The notes: a model not told the origin generated them from the sequence alone. A stretch of 29,090 bases of DNA from Rhodobacteraceae bacterium UBA1943 (GCA_002336845.1 DDEX01000032.1:15589-44678), one strand, 5' to 3'; shown: positions 15,045 through 22,493, counted from the first letter of the stretch. Numbers and translations: made by a program.

Positions 15045-15950
15045 ATGTCCCTGACCCCCGAACAGCTTTCCGAGATCGAGGCCGCCCGCTCCACCCCGCG
15101 CCCCACCCTGCGCGCCGTCAGCGAGGGGATGGAGGCGCATCTTTACCGCGCCCATCCGGTGCTGGATCACGGCTTCATCCGCGTCGTTGACTATATGGGC
15201 GATGACAGCGCCATCGTGCAGGCCGCCCGCGTCTCTTACGGTGCGGGCACCAAGCATGTTTCGAACGACGAGGGGCTGATCCGCTACCTGATGCGCCACT
15301 GGCACTCGACCCCGTTCGAGATGTGCGAGGTCAAGCTGCATGTCAAACTGCCGGTTTTCGTGGCCCGCCAGTGGATCCGCCACCGCACCGCCAACGTCAA
15401 CGAATACTCGGCCCGCTATTCCATTCTGGACCGCGAATTCTACATCCCCGCCCCCGAGCAACTCGCCGCGCAAAGCACGGTGAACAATCAGGGCAGGGGC
15501 GAGGTGCTGACCGGCGCCGAGGCCGCCCGCGTGCTGGAGATGCTGAAATCCGACGCCAACCGCAGCTATGACCATTACGAGGCGATGCTGAGCCAGGACG
15601 GCCAGCAGGGCCTTGCCCGCGAACTGGCCCGCATGAACCTGCCCGCCAATATCTATACCCAATGGTATTGGAAGGTGGACCTGCACAACCTGTTCCACTT
15701 CCTGCGCCTGCGCGCCGACGCCCATGCCCAATACGAAATCCGGGTTTATGCGGAGGCTATTGCGGCTTGCGTGAAGGATTGGGTGCCCTTGGCCTTTGCC
15801 GCGTTTGAGGATTACCGGATGGGCGGGGTTACTTTGAGCGGGAAGGCGATTGCGGTGCTGAAACGGCGTCTGGCCGGGGAGGTCGTGGCGCAGGAGGACA
15901 GCGGGATGAGCAAGGGGGAATGGCGGGAGTTTTTGGAGGTTTGGGGGTAG
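15045..15950 (+). CDS. thyX: FAD-dependent thymidylate synthase ThyX
   Basis: A 301-residue enzyme with the ThyX signature RHR-x7-S at residues 112-122 (RHRTANVNEYS), which binds the dUMP/FAD site. Other typical stretches are SYGAGTK near 64-71, MRHWHSTPFEMCEVKLHVKLP and YTQWYWKVDLHNLFHFLRLRAD. It makes dTMP from dUMP using methylene-THF and FADH2/NADPH, replacing ThyA. The length matches the alphaproteobacterial group. AAAGG before the ATG at 15045 serves as the ribosome site. It diverges from the lipoprotein operon. The 3' part (from about 15740) uses fewer G/C-ending codons than the rest, next to the AT-rich insert. Confidence 0.96.
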   Translation: MSLTPEQLSEIEAARSTPRPTLRAVSEGMEAHLYRAHPVLDHGFIRVVDYMGDDSAIVQAARVSYGAGTKHVSNDEGLIRYLMRHWHSTPFEMCEVKLHVKLPVFVARQWIRHRTANVNEYSARYSILDREFYIPAPEQLAAQSTVNNQGRGEVLTGAEAARVLEMLKSDANRSYDHYEAMLSQDGQQGLARELARMNLPANIYTQWYWKVDLHNLFHFLRLRADAHAQYEIRVYAEAIAACVKDWVPLAFAAFEDYRMGGVTLSGKAIAVLKRRLAGEVVAQEDSGMSKGEWREFLEVWG

Positions 15951-15962
15951 AGAGGCGAGTAG

Positions 15963-16781
15963 TTGGGCCGAAAATCTAAACTTCGGAAGTCTGTCGTGGG
16001 GAAAAGTTGTATTTTCTGCGGTGGCAGCGTGGCAGCTACAACATTAGAGCATGCTCCGCCAAAAGTCATGTTCGAAGACAAAATCCGACCTATTGGACAT
16101 GAGTTTCCAGCATGTGCTAGATGCAATAACGGTATGAGTAGTCTAGACCAGATTGCGGCGATGTTTGCTCATATATCTGGCGATCTTTCAAAAGGGCGCG
16201 ATGGCAGATTTACCGAACGCCTTCTTCGCGGAGTGGCGAACAATAATCCCGATGTATTTAACTACATCGATATCTTAAATCCATCAAAGCCTCTTAAAAT
16301 TGATTTTGATGGCCGTGAGCAAGAGGGATATCGCGTATCAGTTAACAGGGGACTGTTTCGGAAGTGGCTCAATCCGTGGGCGGCGAAACAAGCTTGTGGA
16401 CTTTGGTATTTCGAAACAGGTAAAGCTGTTTCTGAGACTGATCGGGTTATCGTCACATGGCTGACAAATGATCAGTTAATTTTCGAAGGTGCGCCAGATA
16501 GTATTCTCACTAATCTTCCTAATGCTCGTGGGATGCATATGGGGAGAAGAGATTTCCATCGACAGTTTTCATATCTTTTTGGACTGTCAAATGATCATGA
16601 TTTCGGAGCATTTTTCTCTGTATACCAGGACTCAGTTGGTGTTCTGTCAGTCGTAGTTCCGGATCATATGGTTTCAAGATACGGTTCAATTATAAGTTTC
16701 GGTGAGTTGTACCGTGTTTCGGCGCGAGATGGATTACAGCGATGTTTGAGCGGTCCAATCGCAGAGTTTTTCCCACTATAG
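15963..16781 (+). CDS. AT-rich HNH-nuclease-like hypothetical protein, likely transferred
   Basis: A 272-residue protein. The N-terminal zinc-ribbon/HNH-like module is C16-x2-C19, then TLEHAPPKVMF (H30), H46 and PACARCNNG (C51-x2-C54, N55/N56), similar to HNH proteins with the C-x2-C ... EHxPPK ... CxxCNN pattern. The rest (about 70-272) has no domain I recognise. Base use is much richer in A/T than both neighbours, with many AGA, ATA and TTA codons, a sign of horizontal transfer. The start is TTG at 15963 with AGAGG upstream; GTG at 15996 is an alternative, still before C16. It could be a stand-alone defence or mobile-element nuclease, but no toxin, methylase or recombinase gene is beside it. 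Confidence 0.7.
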   Translation: MGRKSKLRKSVVGKSCIFCGGSVAATTLEHAPPKVMFEDKIRPIGHEFPACARCNNGMSSLDQIAAMFAHISGDLSKGRDGRFTERLLRGVANNNPDVFNYIDILNPSKPLKIDFDGREQEGYRVSVNRGLFRKWLNPWAAKQACGLWYFETGKAVSETDRVIVTWLTNDQLIFEGAPDSILTNLPNARGMHMGRRDFHRQFSYLFGLSNDHDFGAFFSVYQDSVGVLSVVVPDHMVSRYGSIISFGELYRVSARDGLQRCLSGPIAEFFPL

Positions 16782-16808
16782 ATATAATATTGTCTTATTG
16801 ATAAGAAC

Positions 16809-16862
16809 TTCTGAAGTGTATCTGCGCTGGGTATGAAAGTTATCATCAGGCTCACTTCAGAA
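16809..16862. repeat. 10-bp inverted repeat after the AT-rich gene
   Basis: TTCTGAAGTG (16809-16818) and CACTTCAGAA (16853-16862) are perfect inverted copies 34 bases apart. The left copy lies in the palindrome ACTTCTGAAGT. They begin 28 bases after the stop of the HNH-like gene and end near the change in base composition. They could form a terminator stem, or be the remains of an element end. Confidence 0.45.
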
Positions 16863-16879
16863 TTTCGGCCACATGCCGG

Positions 16880-16947
16880 AATTCTGCTGCGTCCGCCCCC
16901 CGGGCGGCGGACGCATTAGCGTCCACCGGGGCGGGCGCAGCAGAATT
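16880..16947. repeat. Nested inverted repeats with alternative pairings
   Basis: Arm A (16880-16897, AATTCTGCTGCGTCCGCC) pairs with arm C (16930-16947) over 18 positions with one mismatch. The 3' half of A (GCGTCCGCC) also pairs perfectly with B (GGCGGACGC, 16906-16914). B can instead form GGACGC-ATTA-GCGTCC with the following bases (up to 16924). These pairings exclude each other. Confidence 0.55.
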
Positions 16948-17013
16948 GGCACCCATAGGACAGGTTGAAAACCCCTTGCCCTACGGCTTGCGCCTTCGGG
17001 CAACGGCGCGGGC

Positions 17014-17032
17014 GGCTTGCCACTGGCAAGCC
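17014..17032. repeat. 8-bp hairpin, possible terminator of truncated haemoglobin gene
   Basis: GGCTTGCC and GGCAAGCC pair around the 3-base loop ACT. It lies 68 bases beyond the 3' end of the minus-strand haemoglobin gene. There is no T-run on either side. Confidence 0.4.
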
Positions 17033-17099
17033 CCCTGATCGCGCCGGGTCTGCTATGGTGGGGGTTGCGATTGGGGTTGGCCGGGGAGAGTGTGGCGGC

Positions 17100-17489
17100 T
17101 CACCTCATCCGCACAAACCCCTCCACCCCCATCCGCAGGGATGACCCGATCCGATGCGCCAGCGCCGACCAGGCCTCTGCCTGATCCGGGCGCAACTCGT
17201 GCGTCAGAACAGAATCGAACAGCCCCAGCCAAGCCGGGAACATCGCCCCCTTCACATTCCCCGCCGCCAGGTGGGCCTGCATCGGGTTGCCGTCATAGCT
17301 GCGCTCCAGCAAGATCGCGTTGCGCCAGAAGGCGGCGATTTTCGCCTCATGCGCGGGCCAGTCGGTGACATGGGCGGCAAAGACCGGGCCAAGGCCCGGA
17401 TGCTGGCGGATCGCGGCGTAAAAGCTGGCGACGACGCGGGCAATGTCATCGGCGGTAATGTCGAACCGGGGGGGCAGGGCGTTGGTCAT
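17100..17489 (-). CDS. Group III truncated haemoglobin
   Basis: A 129-residue globin of the group III (P) truncated type. Recognisable features are the helix B/E region (FYAAIRQHPGLGPVFAAHVTDW) and FWRNAILLERSYDGNPMQAHL, with the proximal His at about residue 73, followed by FPAWLGLFDSVL. The length is normal for the family. Such haemoglobins bind oxygen, NO or peroxide; their exact role is poorly known. The start at 17489 is the first ATG of the globin frame. It diverges from ileS, with the promoter region between them. Confidence 0.92.
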   Translation of the reverse strand: MTNALPPRFDITADDIARVVASFYAAIRQHPGLGPVFAAHVTDWPAHEAKIAAFWRNAILLERSYDGNPMQAHLAAGNVKGAMFPAWLGLFDSVLTHELRPDQAEAWSALAHRIGSSLRMGVEGFVRMR

Positions 17490-17514
17490 GGCGGCAGGCT
17501 GCGCCTGTCGCGGT

Positions 17515-17550
17515 GGGGCGACAAGGGGGCAGGGCGTCGCAGGTCGCCCC
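17515..17550. repeat. Inverted repeat next to ileS -35 box
   Basis: GGGGCGAC (17515-17522) and GTCGCCCC (17543-17550) are perfect inverted copies 20 bases apart, ending two bases before the ileS -35 element and 26 bases in front of the haemoglobin start. This could be an operator shared by the two divergent genes, or chance in a GC-rich gap. Confidence 0.35.
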
Positions 17551-17551
17551 C

Positions 17552-17580
17552 TTTACCCTGTCCGGCCCCCCCCCTATAAG
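17552..17580 (+). promoter_or_regulatory. Predicted sigma-70 promoter of ileS
   Basis: TTTACC (17552-17557) and TATAAG (17575-17580) are separated by 17 bases. Transcription should start near 17587, about 125 bases before the ileS ATG, leaving a structured leader. Confidence 0.65.
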
Positions 17581-17586
17581 GCGGCC

Positions 17587-17637
17587 ATGAGCCGGATGAT
17601 CGCGGACCCCCGTCGAATTATCGGCCCGGCGTCCTGA
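17587..17637 (+). CDS. Putative ileS leader peptide (16 aa, three Ile codons)
   Basis: ATG at 17587 opens MSRMIADPRRIIGPAS followed by TGA. Ile is encoded at codons 5, 11 and 12; the adjacent pair ATT-ATC is at 17617-17622, three codons before the first hairpin arm. The ATG coincides with the predicted start point of transcription, so the peptide would be leaderless or nearly so. The in-frame sequence upstream lies before the -10 box and is not needed. Three Ile in 16 residues in front of the isoleucyl-tRNA synthetase gene is the pattern of attenuation by stalled ribosomes. No homologue comparison was possible. Confidence 0.5.
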   Translation: MSRMIADPRRIIGPAS

Positions 17638-17703
17638 CGGGGCGCCGGGAGACTGGCGCGCGCCTGCCGCCCCCTTTGCCCTGACACGCCCCTTTCCAAG
17701 GAC
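17625..17703 (+). promoter_or_regulatory. Candidate attenuator structures in ileS leader
   Basis: CCCGGCG (17625-17631) pairs with CGCCGGG (17643-17649) at the end of the leader peptide. GGGGCG (17639-17644) can instead pair with CGCCCC (17668-17673), followed by CCTTT. GCGTCCT (17629-17635) can also pair with the ileS ribosome site AGGACCGC (17699-17706) with one bulge. These pairings compete, and the first and third would be covered by a ribosome stalled on the Ile pair. This fits attenuation at the level of transcription or translation, but no folding energies were computed. Confidence 0.35.
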
Positions 17704-17711
17704 CGCATCCG

Positions 17712-20624
17712 ATGTGCGCCGACACCCCCGACTACCGCGACACCGTTTTTCTGCCCGAAACCGAATTTCCCATGCGCGCAGGCCTGCCGCAACGAGAGCC
17801 TGACTGGCTGGCCCGGTGGGAAAAGCTGGGCGTCTATGACCGCCTGCGCGCGCAGAAGGGCCGGCCGCCCTTCGTGCTGCACGACGGCCCCCCCTATGCC
17901 AACGGTCACCTGCATATCGGCCACGCGCTGAACAAGGTGCTGAAAGATATGGTGGTGCGCAGCCAGCAGATGATGGGCAAGGATGCCCGTTATGTGCCGG
18001 GATGGGATTGCCACGGCCTGCCGATCGAATGGAAGATCGAAGAGCAATACCGGGCCAAGGGCCTGAACAAGGACGACGTGGATGTGGTCGCCTTCCGTCA
18101 GGAATGCCGCAAGTTCGCCGAAGGCTGGATTGACGTGCAGCGCGCCGAGTTCAAGCGCCTGGGCGTGACCGGCAAGTGGGACAAGCCCTATCTGACGATG
18201 GACTACCACGCCGAGGCGGTGATCGCCGACGAGTTCATGAAGTTCCTGATGAACGGCTCGCTTTATCAGGGGTCGAAACCCGTGATGTGGTCTCCGGTCG
18301 AGAAGACCGCGCTGGCCGAGGCGGAGGTAGAGTATCACGACCACACCAGCCATATGGTCTGGGTGCGGTTTAGGGTTATCCACGCCAAGGATGCGCTGTT
18401 TACCAAGACCCATACCGATGTGGTGATCTGGACGACGACCCCTTGGACCATCCCGCAAAACCGCGCGATCAGCTTTGGCCCCGGCATTGCCTACGGACTT
18501 TATGAGATCATCGGCCGCCCGGCGGACAGCACCGCCACTATCGGCCACCGTGTAATCGTTGCCGATGCGCTGGCCGAGGCGGTCTTTACGCAGGCCAAAC
18601 TGGCCGGGCCCGAGTTTGTGCGGCGGTTGGCGGATGTCTCCGCCGAGGATCTGGCGGGCATGATCACCGCCCACCCCTACCGCGGCATCGAAGGCGGCAA
18701 CGGCGAGTGGGACTATGACGTTCCCCTCCTTCCCGGCGATCACGTCACCGATGATGCGGGCACGGGGTTCGTGCATACCGCGCCCAGCCATGGCGACGAC
18801 GACTATCAGATGGGGCTGAAATTCCAGCTTCCGATGACCTATAACGTCGAGCCTGACGGCAGCTATCGCGCCAGCCTGCCCTTGTTCGGCGGGCAGCACA
18901 TCATCCTGCCCGATGGCAAGGAAGGGCCGGCCAACGTCAGCAATATCAAGGCGATGGCAGCCCAGGGCGCGCTGTTTGCCAAGGGCAAGCTGAAGCACAG
19001 CTATCCGCATTCGTGGCGTTCGAAAGCGCCGCTGATCTATCGCAACACGCCGCAATGGTTTGTCGCCATCGACCGCCAGCTTGACGACGGCATGACCACC
19101 TATGGCGATACGATCCGCAAGCGCGCGCTCAATTCGATCAACCAGTTGGTCGAATGGACGCCGGTGACCGGCCGCAACCGCCTGCATTCGATGATCGAGG
19201 CGCGGCCCGACTGGGTTCTGTCGCGCCAGCGCGCCTGGGGCGTGCCGCTGACCTGTTTCGTCAAGAAAGGCGCGCAGCCGACTGCGCCCGATTTCCTGCT
19301 GCGCAACGCCCAGGTCAACGCCCGCATCAAGGCCGCGTTCGAGGCAGAGGGCGCCGATGTCTGGTATATGGCGGGCTTCAAAGAGCGGGTGCTGGCGGGC
19401 ATCGTGGACCCCGAGGCCTATGATCAGGTCTATGACGTGCTGGACGTGTGGTTCGATTCCGGCTCAACCCACGCCTTCGTGCTGCGCGACCGCGAGGATG
19501 GCAGCCCCGATGGCCTTGCCGACCTGTATCTGGAGGGCACCGACCAGCACCGCGGCTGGTTCCATTCCAGCATGTTGCAGGCCTGCGGCACCAAGGGACG
19601 GGCGCCCTATCGCGGCGTTCTGACCCACGGCTTCACCCTGGACGAAAAGGGCATGAAAATGTCCAAGTCCCTTGGGAATACCGTGGCGCCGGAAGAGGTT
19701 ATCAAGGAATACGGCGCCGACATCCTGCGGCTGTGGGTGGCGCAATCGGACTATACGATCGACCTACGCATCGGGAAGGAAATCCTGAAAGGGGTGGCCG
19801 ACAGCTATCGCCGGTTGCGCAACACCATGCGGTTCCTCTTGGGCAACCTTGCGGGCTTTACCCAGGCCGAACGGGTGGCCCCGGCGGATATGCCAGAACT
19901 GGAGCGCTGGGTTCTGCATCGCCTCGCGGAACTGGATGCCGAAGTGCGCAGCGGTTATGCGCGCTATGACTTTCAGGGCGTGTTCCAAAAGCTGTTCACC
20001 TTCTGCACCACCGATCTGTCGGCGGTCTATTTCGACATTCGGAAAGACAGCCTGTATTGCGACGCGCCGACCGAACCGCGCCGCCGCGCCGCGCGCACGG
20101 TGCTGGACCTGTTGTTCCAACGCCTGACCAAATGGCTGGCGCCGATCCTGGTGTTCACCATGGAAGAGGTCTGGCTGTGCCGGAACCCGGGCGAGGAGTC
20201 TTCGGTTCACCTGACCGACTTCCCCGACACGCCCGCCGACTGGCTGAACCCCGCGCTTGCGGCCAAGTGGGAAGGCATTCGCACCGCCCGCCGCGTGGTA
20301 ACCGGCGCGTTGGAGGTGCAGCGCACCGCCAAGGTGATCGGCGCGAGCCTAGAGGCCGCTCCGGTCGTGCATGTCGCCGATACCGCCATTCTGGCGGCGC
20401 TGAAATCGGTGGAGTTCGCCGATCTGTGCATCACCTCCGGCATTTCCCTGACCGCCGACCCCGAGCCGCAAGAGGCCTTCCGCCTGCCCGAAGTGCCGGG
20501 CGTTGGCGTGGTCTTTGAAAAGGCCGAGGGGCAGAAATGCGAACGCTGCTGGAAGGTGCTGCCCGATGTGGGCAGCCATAAACACCCCGGCACCTGCGCG
20601 CGGTGCAACGCCGCGCTGGGATAA
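17712..20624 (+). CDS. ileS: Isoleucyl-tRNA synthetase
   Basis: A 970-residue class I synthetase. HIGH is at residues 68-71 (GHLHIGHALN) and KMSKS at 649-653. The editing domain lies between them (about 200-400, with WTTTPWTIPQN and the GTGFVHTAPSHGDDDY stretch). The anticodon-binding domain follows KMSKS, and the C-terminal zinc finger has CERCWK and CARC. It charges tRNA-Ile in the cytosol and edits valine. The length suits bacterial IleS. AAGGA lies some nine bases before the ATG. Regulation by the leader peptide upstream is proposed separately. Two hairpins follow the stop. Confidence 0.98.
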   Translation: MCADTPDYRDTVFLPETEFPMRAGLPQREPDWLARWEKLGVYDRLRAQKGRPPFVLHDGPPYANGHLHIGHALNKVLKDMVVRSQQMMGKDARYVPGWDCHGLPIEWKIEEQYRAKGLNKDDVDVVAFRQECRKFAEGWIDVQRAEFKRLGVTGKWDKPYLTMDYHAEAVIADEFMKFLMNGSLYQGSKPVMWSPVEKTALAEAEVEYHDHTSHMVWVRFRVIHAKDALFTKTHTDVVIWTTTPWTIPQNRAISFGPGIAYGLYEIIGRPADSTATIGHRVIVADALAEAVFTQAKLAGPEFVRRLADVSAEDLAGMITAHPYRGIEGGNGEWDYDVPLLPGDHVTDDAGTGFVHTAPSHGDDDYQMGLKFQLPMTYNVEPDGSYRASLPLFGGQHIILPDGKEGPANVSNIKAMAAQGALFAKGKLKHSYPHSWRSKAPLIYRNTPQWFVAIDRQLDDGMTTYGDTIRKRALNSINQLVEWTPVTGRNRLHSMIEARPDWVLSRQRAWGVPLTCFVKKGAQPTAPDFLLRNAQVNARIKAAFEAEGADVWYMAGFKERVLAGIVDPEAYDQVYDVLDVWFDSGSTHAFVLRDREDGSPDGLADLYLEGTDQHRGWFHSSMLQACGTKGRAPYRGVLTHGFTLDEKGMKMSKSLGNTVAPEEVIKEYGADILRLWVAQSDYTIDLRIGKEILKGVADSYRRLRNTMRFLLGNLAGFTQAERVAPADMPELERWVLHRLAELDAEVRSGYARYDFQGVFQKLFTFCTTDLSAVYFDIRKDSLYCDAPTEPRRRAARTVLDLLFQRLTKWLAPILVFTMEEVWLCRNPGEESSVHLTDFPDTPADWLNPALAAKWEGIRTARRVVTGALEVQRTAKVIGASLEAAPVVHVADTAILAALKSVEFADLCITSGISLTADPEPQEAFRLPEVPGVGVVFEKAEGQKCERCWKVLPDVGSHKHPGTCARCNAALG

Positions 20625-20632
20625 GAAACGAA

Positions 20633-20659
20633 GAAGGGCGGGCCAAGTGCCCGCCCTTC
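20633..20659. terminator. Bidirectional terminator-like hairpin after ileS
   Basis: GAAGGGCGGGC (20633-20643) and GCCCGCCCTTC (20649-20659) form an 11-bp perfect stem with loop CAAGT, nine bases after the ileS stop. On the minus strand a T-rich tail follows (TTCGTTTC), so it may also end the DUF1127 transcript. Confidence 0.7.
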
Positions 20660-20669
20660 GCATAAGGGG

Positions 20670-20698
20670 CTTCGCGGGGGTTTTGGCCCTCCGCGAAG
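20670..20698. terminator. Second hairpin between ileS and DUF1127 gene
   Basis: CTTCGCGGGGG (20670-20680) pairs with CCTCCGCGAAG (20688-20698) with one mismatch and a 7-base loop, followed by AGTTT on the plus strand. With the previous hairpin it forms a double stop between converging genes. Confidence 0.55.
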
Positions 20699-20705
20699 AG
20701 TTTAC

Positions 20706-20909
20706 CTAGCAGGCGACAGGGAGTCCCCGCTGGGCCGGTTGAGAATGAAAGCTGGCGATCCAGCGCGCGTCATCGACCACACCCATGTGCATGGCTTGCA
20801 GATCGTCGCGGGTCAGACCGATGTCATCCAGAAGCCGGTCATCGTTCCGCGCCAGCAGGAACGCGGTGGACCGGCGCATCTGCATCAGGTTGAGAAAACG
20901 GTGAAACAT
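20706..20909 (-). CDS. DUF1127 (YjiS-like) small protein
   Basis: A 67-residue protein with the DUF1127 motif: RRSTAFLLARNDDRLLDDIGLTRDDLQAM near residues 12-40. Small Arg-rich DUF1127 proteins of alphaproteobacteria have been linked to RNA turnover, phosphate and one-carbon stress; that role is only suggested here. AAAGGAGG seven bases before the ATG at 20909 fixes the start inside a longer frame. A good minus-strand promoter (TTGTCA, 17 bases, CATATT) lies upstream, overlapping the LysR-side promoter. The C-terminal tail has no known motif. Confidence 0.88.
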   Translation of the reverse strand: MFHRFLNLMQMRRSTAFLLARNDDRLLDDIGLTRDDLQAMHMGVVDDARWIASFHSQPAQRGLPVAC

Positions 20910-20934
20910 GATGGCCTCCTTTACTTGCCCCTTG

Positions 20935-20963
20935 AATATGGGGCGTGGGTTGGCATTTGACAA
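20935..20963 (-). promoter_or_regulatory. Promoter of DUF1127 gene
   Basis: On the minus strand TTGTCA (20963-20958) is followed after 17 bases by CATATT (20940-20935); transcription should start near 20928. The -35 box shares its bases with the opposite-facing TTGACA at 20957-20962. Confidence 0.6.
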
Positions 20964-20991
20964 ACGAATAGGTTTCATGGCTACCATTCGT
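20957..20991 (+). promoter_or_regulatory. LysR-side promoter element with inverted repeat operator
   Basis: A perfect TTGACA (20957-20962) points toward the LysR gene, but no strong -10 box follows (TACCAT at 20982-20987, 19 bases away). The inverted repeat ACGAAT-N16-ATTCGT (20964-20991) lies just behind it and covers the DUF1127 upstream region. This is a plausible binding site for the divergently encoded LysR regulator. Confidence 0.5.
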
Positions 20992-21002
20992 CAGATTCAT
21001 GG

Positions 21003-21887
21003 GTGATGGCGATGCAGGCTCCACTTGAAAGCGATCTGATGCGCAGTTTTCTGGCGGTGGCCGATACCGGCTCTGTCACCGCCGCCGCTGGCCGTCTGTT
21101 GCGCACACAATCAGCGGTTTCATTGCAGATCAAGCGGTTAGAGGAGATGCTGGGCCAACCGCTGTTCGATCGTCTTGCCCGTGGCGTCGCCCTGACGCCG
21201 CGCGGAGAGCAATTGTTGCCCTATGCCCGACGCGTGGTATCGCTGCTGGACGAGGCCTCGATTGCCTTGCGGGAAAAGCCGCTGACCGGGCCGGTGCGGG
21301 TCGGCATTCCCGACGAATACTCCGGCACCATCCTGCCGCGCGCGTTGGCGGCCTTTGATGAGCGGCACGAGGGGCTGCAAGTCACCGTTCGCTGCGACCA
21401 TTCCGAAGGGCAGATGCGGGCCTTGGAGAATGACGAGCTTGACCTCGCCGTGATCTATGACTGGAGCTATGTGCAGGATGGTGAGATCCTGTGTATCGAC
21501 CCGACGGTCTGGGTGACCTCTGTCACCCACGCCCAGCATTTGCGCAGGCCGGTGCCGGTGGGCATCTATTTCCGCTCGGACTGGTGCCGCGATTTTGCCG
21601 AAGCCTCGCTGAACCAGCAGGGGATCGACTGGCGCGCGGCCTGGACCTGCGATCTGGCCGCAGGGTTCCGGGTGGCGGTGCAGAACGGCCTTGCCATTGC
21701 GCCCCTGTCGCGCAGCACGATTCCGGCAGGCTGCCGCGAGCTGACCTCGGCCGACGGCTTTCCCATCGTTGACAGTGCCCGCGTGGTCCTGCGCCGCAAT
21801 CCGCGCGGCACTTCGCCTGCCATCGAGGGCATGGCCGACATGCTGCGAGAGGCCTTCCGCCCCTTGGCAGAAGCGAACCGGATGTGA
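21003..21887 (+). CDS. LysR-family transcriptional regulator
   Basis: A 294-residue protein. The N-terminal winged helix-turn-helix (about 10-68: LMRSFLAVADTGSVTAAAGRLLRTQSAVSLQIKRLEEMLGQPLFDR) is typical LysR, and the effector domain runs from about 95 (GPVRVGIPDEYSGTILPRALAAF). The ligand cannot be told. The start is uncertain among GTG 21003, ATG 21006 and ATG 21012, since no Shine-Dalgarno is clear. It is divergent from the DUF1127 gene with overlapping promoters, so it probably controls that gene and itself. A DUF1176-like gene follows after 27 bases on the same strand. Confidence 0.92.
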   Translation: MMAMQAPLESDLMRSFLAVADTGSVTAAAGRLLRTQSAVSLQIKRLEEMLGQPLFDRLARGVALTPRGEQLLPYARRVVSLLDEASIALREKPLTGPVRVGIPDEYSGTILPRALAAFDERHEGLQVTVRCDHSEGQMRALENDELDLAVIYDWSYVQDGEILCIDPTVWVTSVTHAQHLRRPVPVGIYFRSDWCRDFAEASLNQQGIDWRAAWTCDLAAGFRVAVQNGLAIAPLSRSTIPAGCRELTSADGFPIVDSARVVLRRNPRGTSPAIEGMADMLREAFRPLAEANRM

Positions 21888-21914
21888 CAGGCTGAGGAAA
21901 AGCCGGAGATTTCG

Positions 21915-22493
21915 ATGAAGCGCCTTCTGTCCCTGGTCCTGCTGGCCGCACCGGTTCACGCCGATGAGTTGGACGACCGTGCCACAAAAGTCTTTTCGCA
22001 AGCGTTCTCAACTGCCTGCACGGCGGCCTTCAATGAAGATGGCAGCCTGATCGAACCGCCGCAGCGGTTCGATGTGCAGGCCGCTTCGACCTATGGAGAG
22101 CCGACGCCGATGGTGGTGTGGCAATATCGCTGCAACATTGGCGCGTATAATGTGCAGTCGGTTTTCCTTGGCCAGAGCGAGATGAACGGCATCTTGCCGC
22201 TGATGGTGGCGCGGCCCGATCTGGATGTGGTTCTGGAAGACCCCGAGAATTTTGAAGGGCCTGTGAAAGAGGTGAAAATCGTTGGCTGGTCGGCCTCGCC
22301 TTTCGTGGTGAACGGCACGTTTGACCCGGCGACAGGCGATCTTTCGGCGCAGGGGCTGTGGCGCGGCATCGGCGATGCCTCGGATACCGGGCTGTGGCGG
22401 CTGGTGGACGAGGGGTTTCGGCTGATGCGGTTCGATGTCGATGCCACTTATGACGGGCAGATCAACCCGATCACCCTGTTCGACGTGCCATGA
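21915..22493 (+). CDS. Secreted DUF1176-like protein
   Basis: A 192-residue protein with a short signal peptide (about 1-16, cleavage near VHA-DE). The rest resembles the DUF1176 family by its layout: an early Cys pair (TACTAAF, QYRCNIGAYN), a central EVKIVGWSASPFVVNGTFDPATGDLSAQGLWRGIGDASDTGLWR, and a C-terminal FRLMRFDVDATYDGQINPITLFDVP. Its function is unknown, probably periplasmic. GGAG lies before the ATG. It follows the LysR gene closely and its last bases overlap the next gene as ATGA, so the three may be cotranscribed. Confidence 0.8.
   Translation: MKRLLSLVLLAAPVHADELDDRATKVFSQAFSTACTAAFNEDGSLIEPPQRFDVQAASTYGEPTPMVVWQYRCNIGAYNVQSVFLGQSEMNGILPLMVARPDLDVVLEDPENFEGPVKEVKIVGWSASPFVVNGTFDPATGDLSAQGLWRGIGDASDTGLWRLVDEGFRLMRFDVDATYDGQINPITLFDVP

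Larger units (their letters stand above)
16782..17099. other. 318-bp gene-free stretch with stacked inverted repeats
   Basis: No credible coding region is seen. The first 80 bases are AT-rich like the gene before; GC rises sharply after about 16865. It holds a 10-bp inverted repeat (16809-16862), a nested hairpin set (16880-16947), the 6-bp pair TTGCCC/GGGCAA (16976-17003) and an 8-bp hairpin (17014-17032). The switch in base composition suggests the edge of the inserted segment at about 16860. Confidence 0.6.

Noticed and set aside
16782..17099. Possible CRISPR or insertion-sequence remnant
   Set aside because: The repeats are inverted and different from each other, with no regular spacing, no transposase fragment and no target-site duplication visible.
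17574..19187. A 537-codon open frame on the minus strand across ileS
   Set aside because: It is a shadow of ileS, whose motifs run along the whole plus-strand frame.
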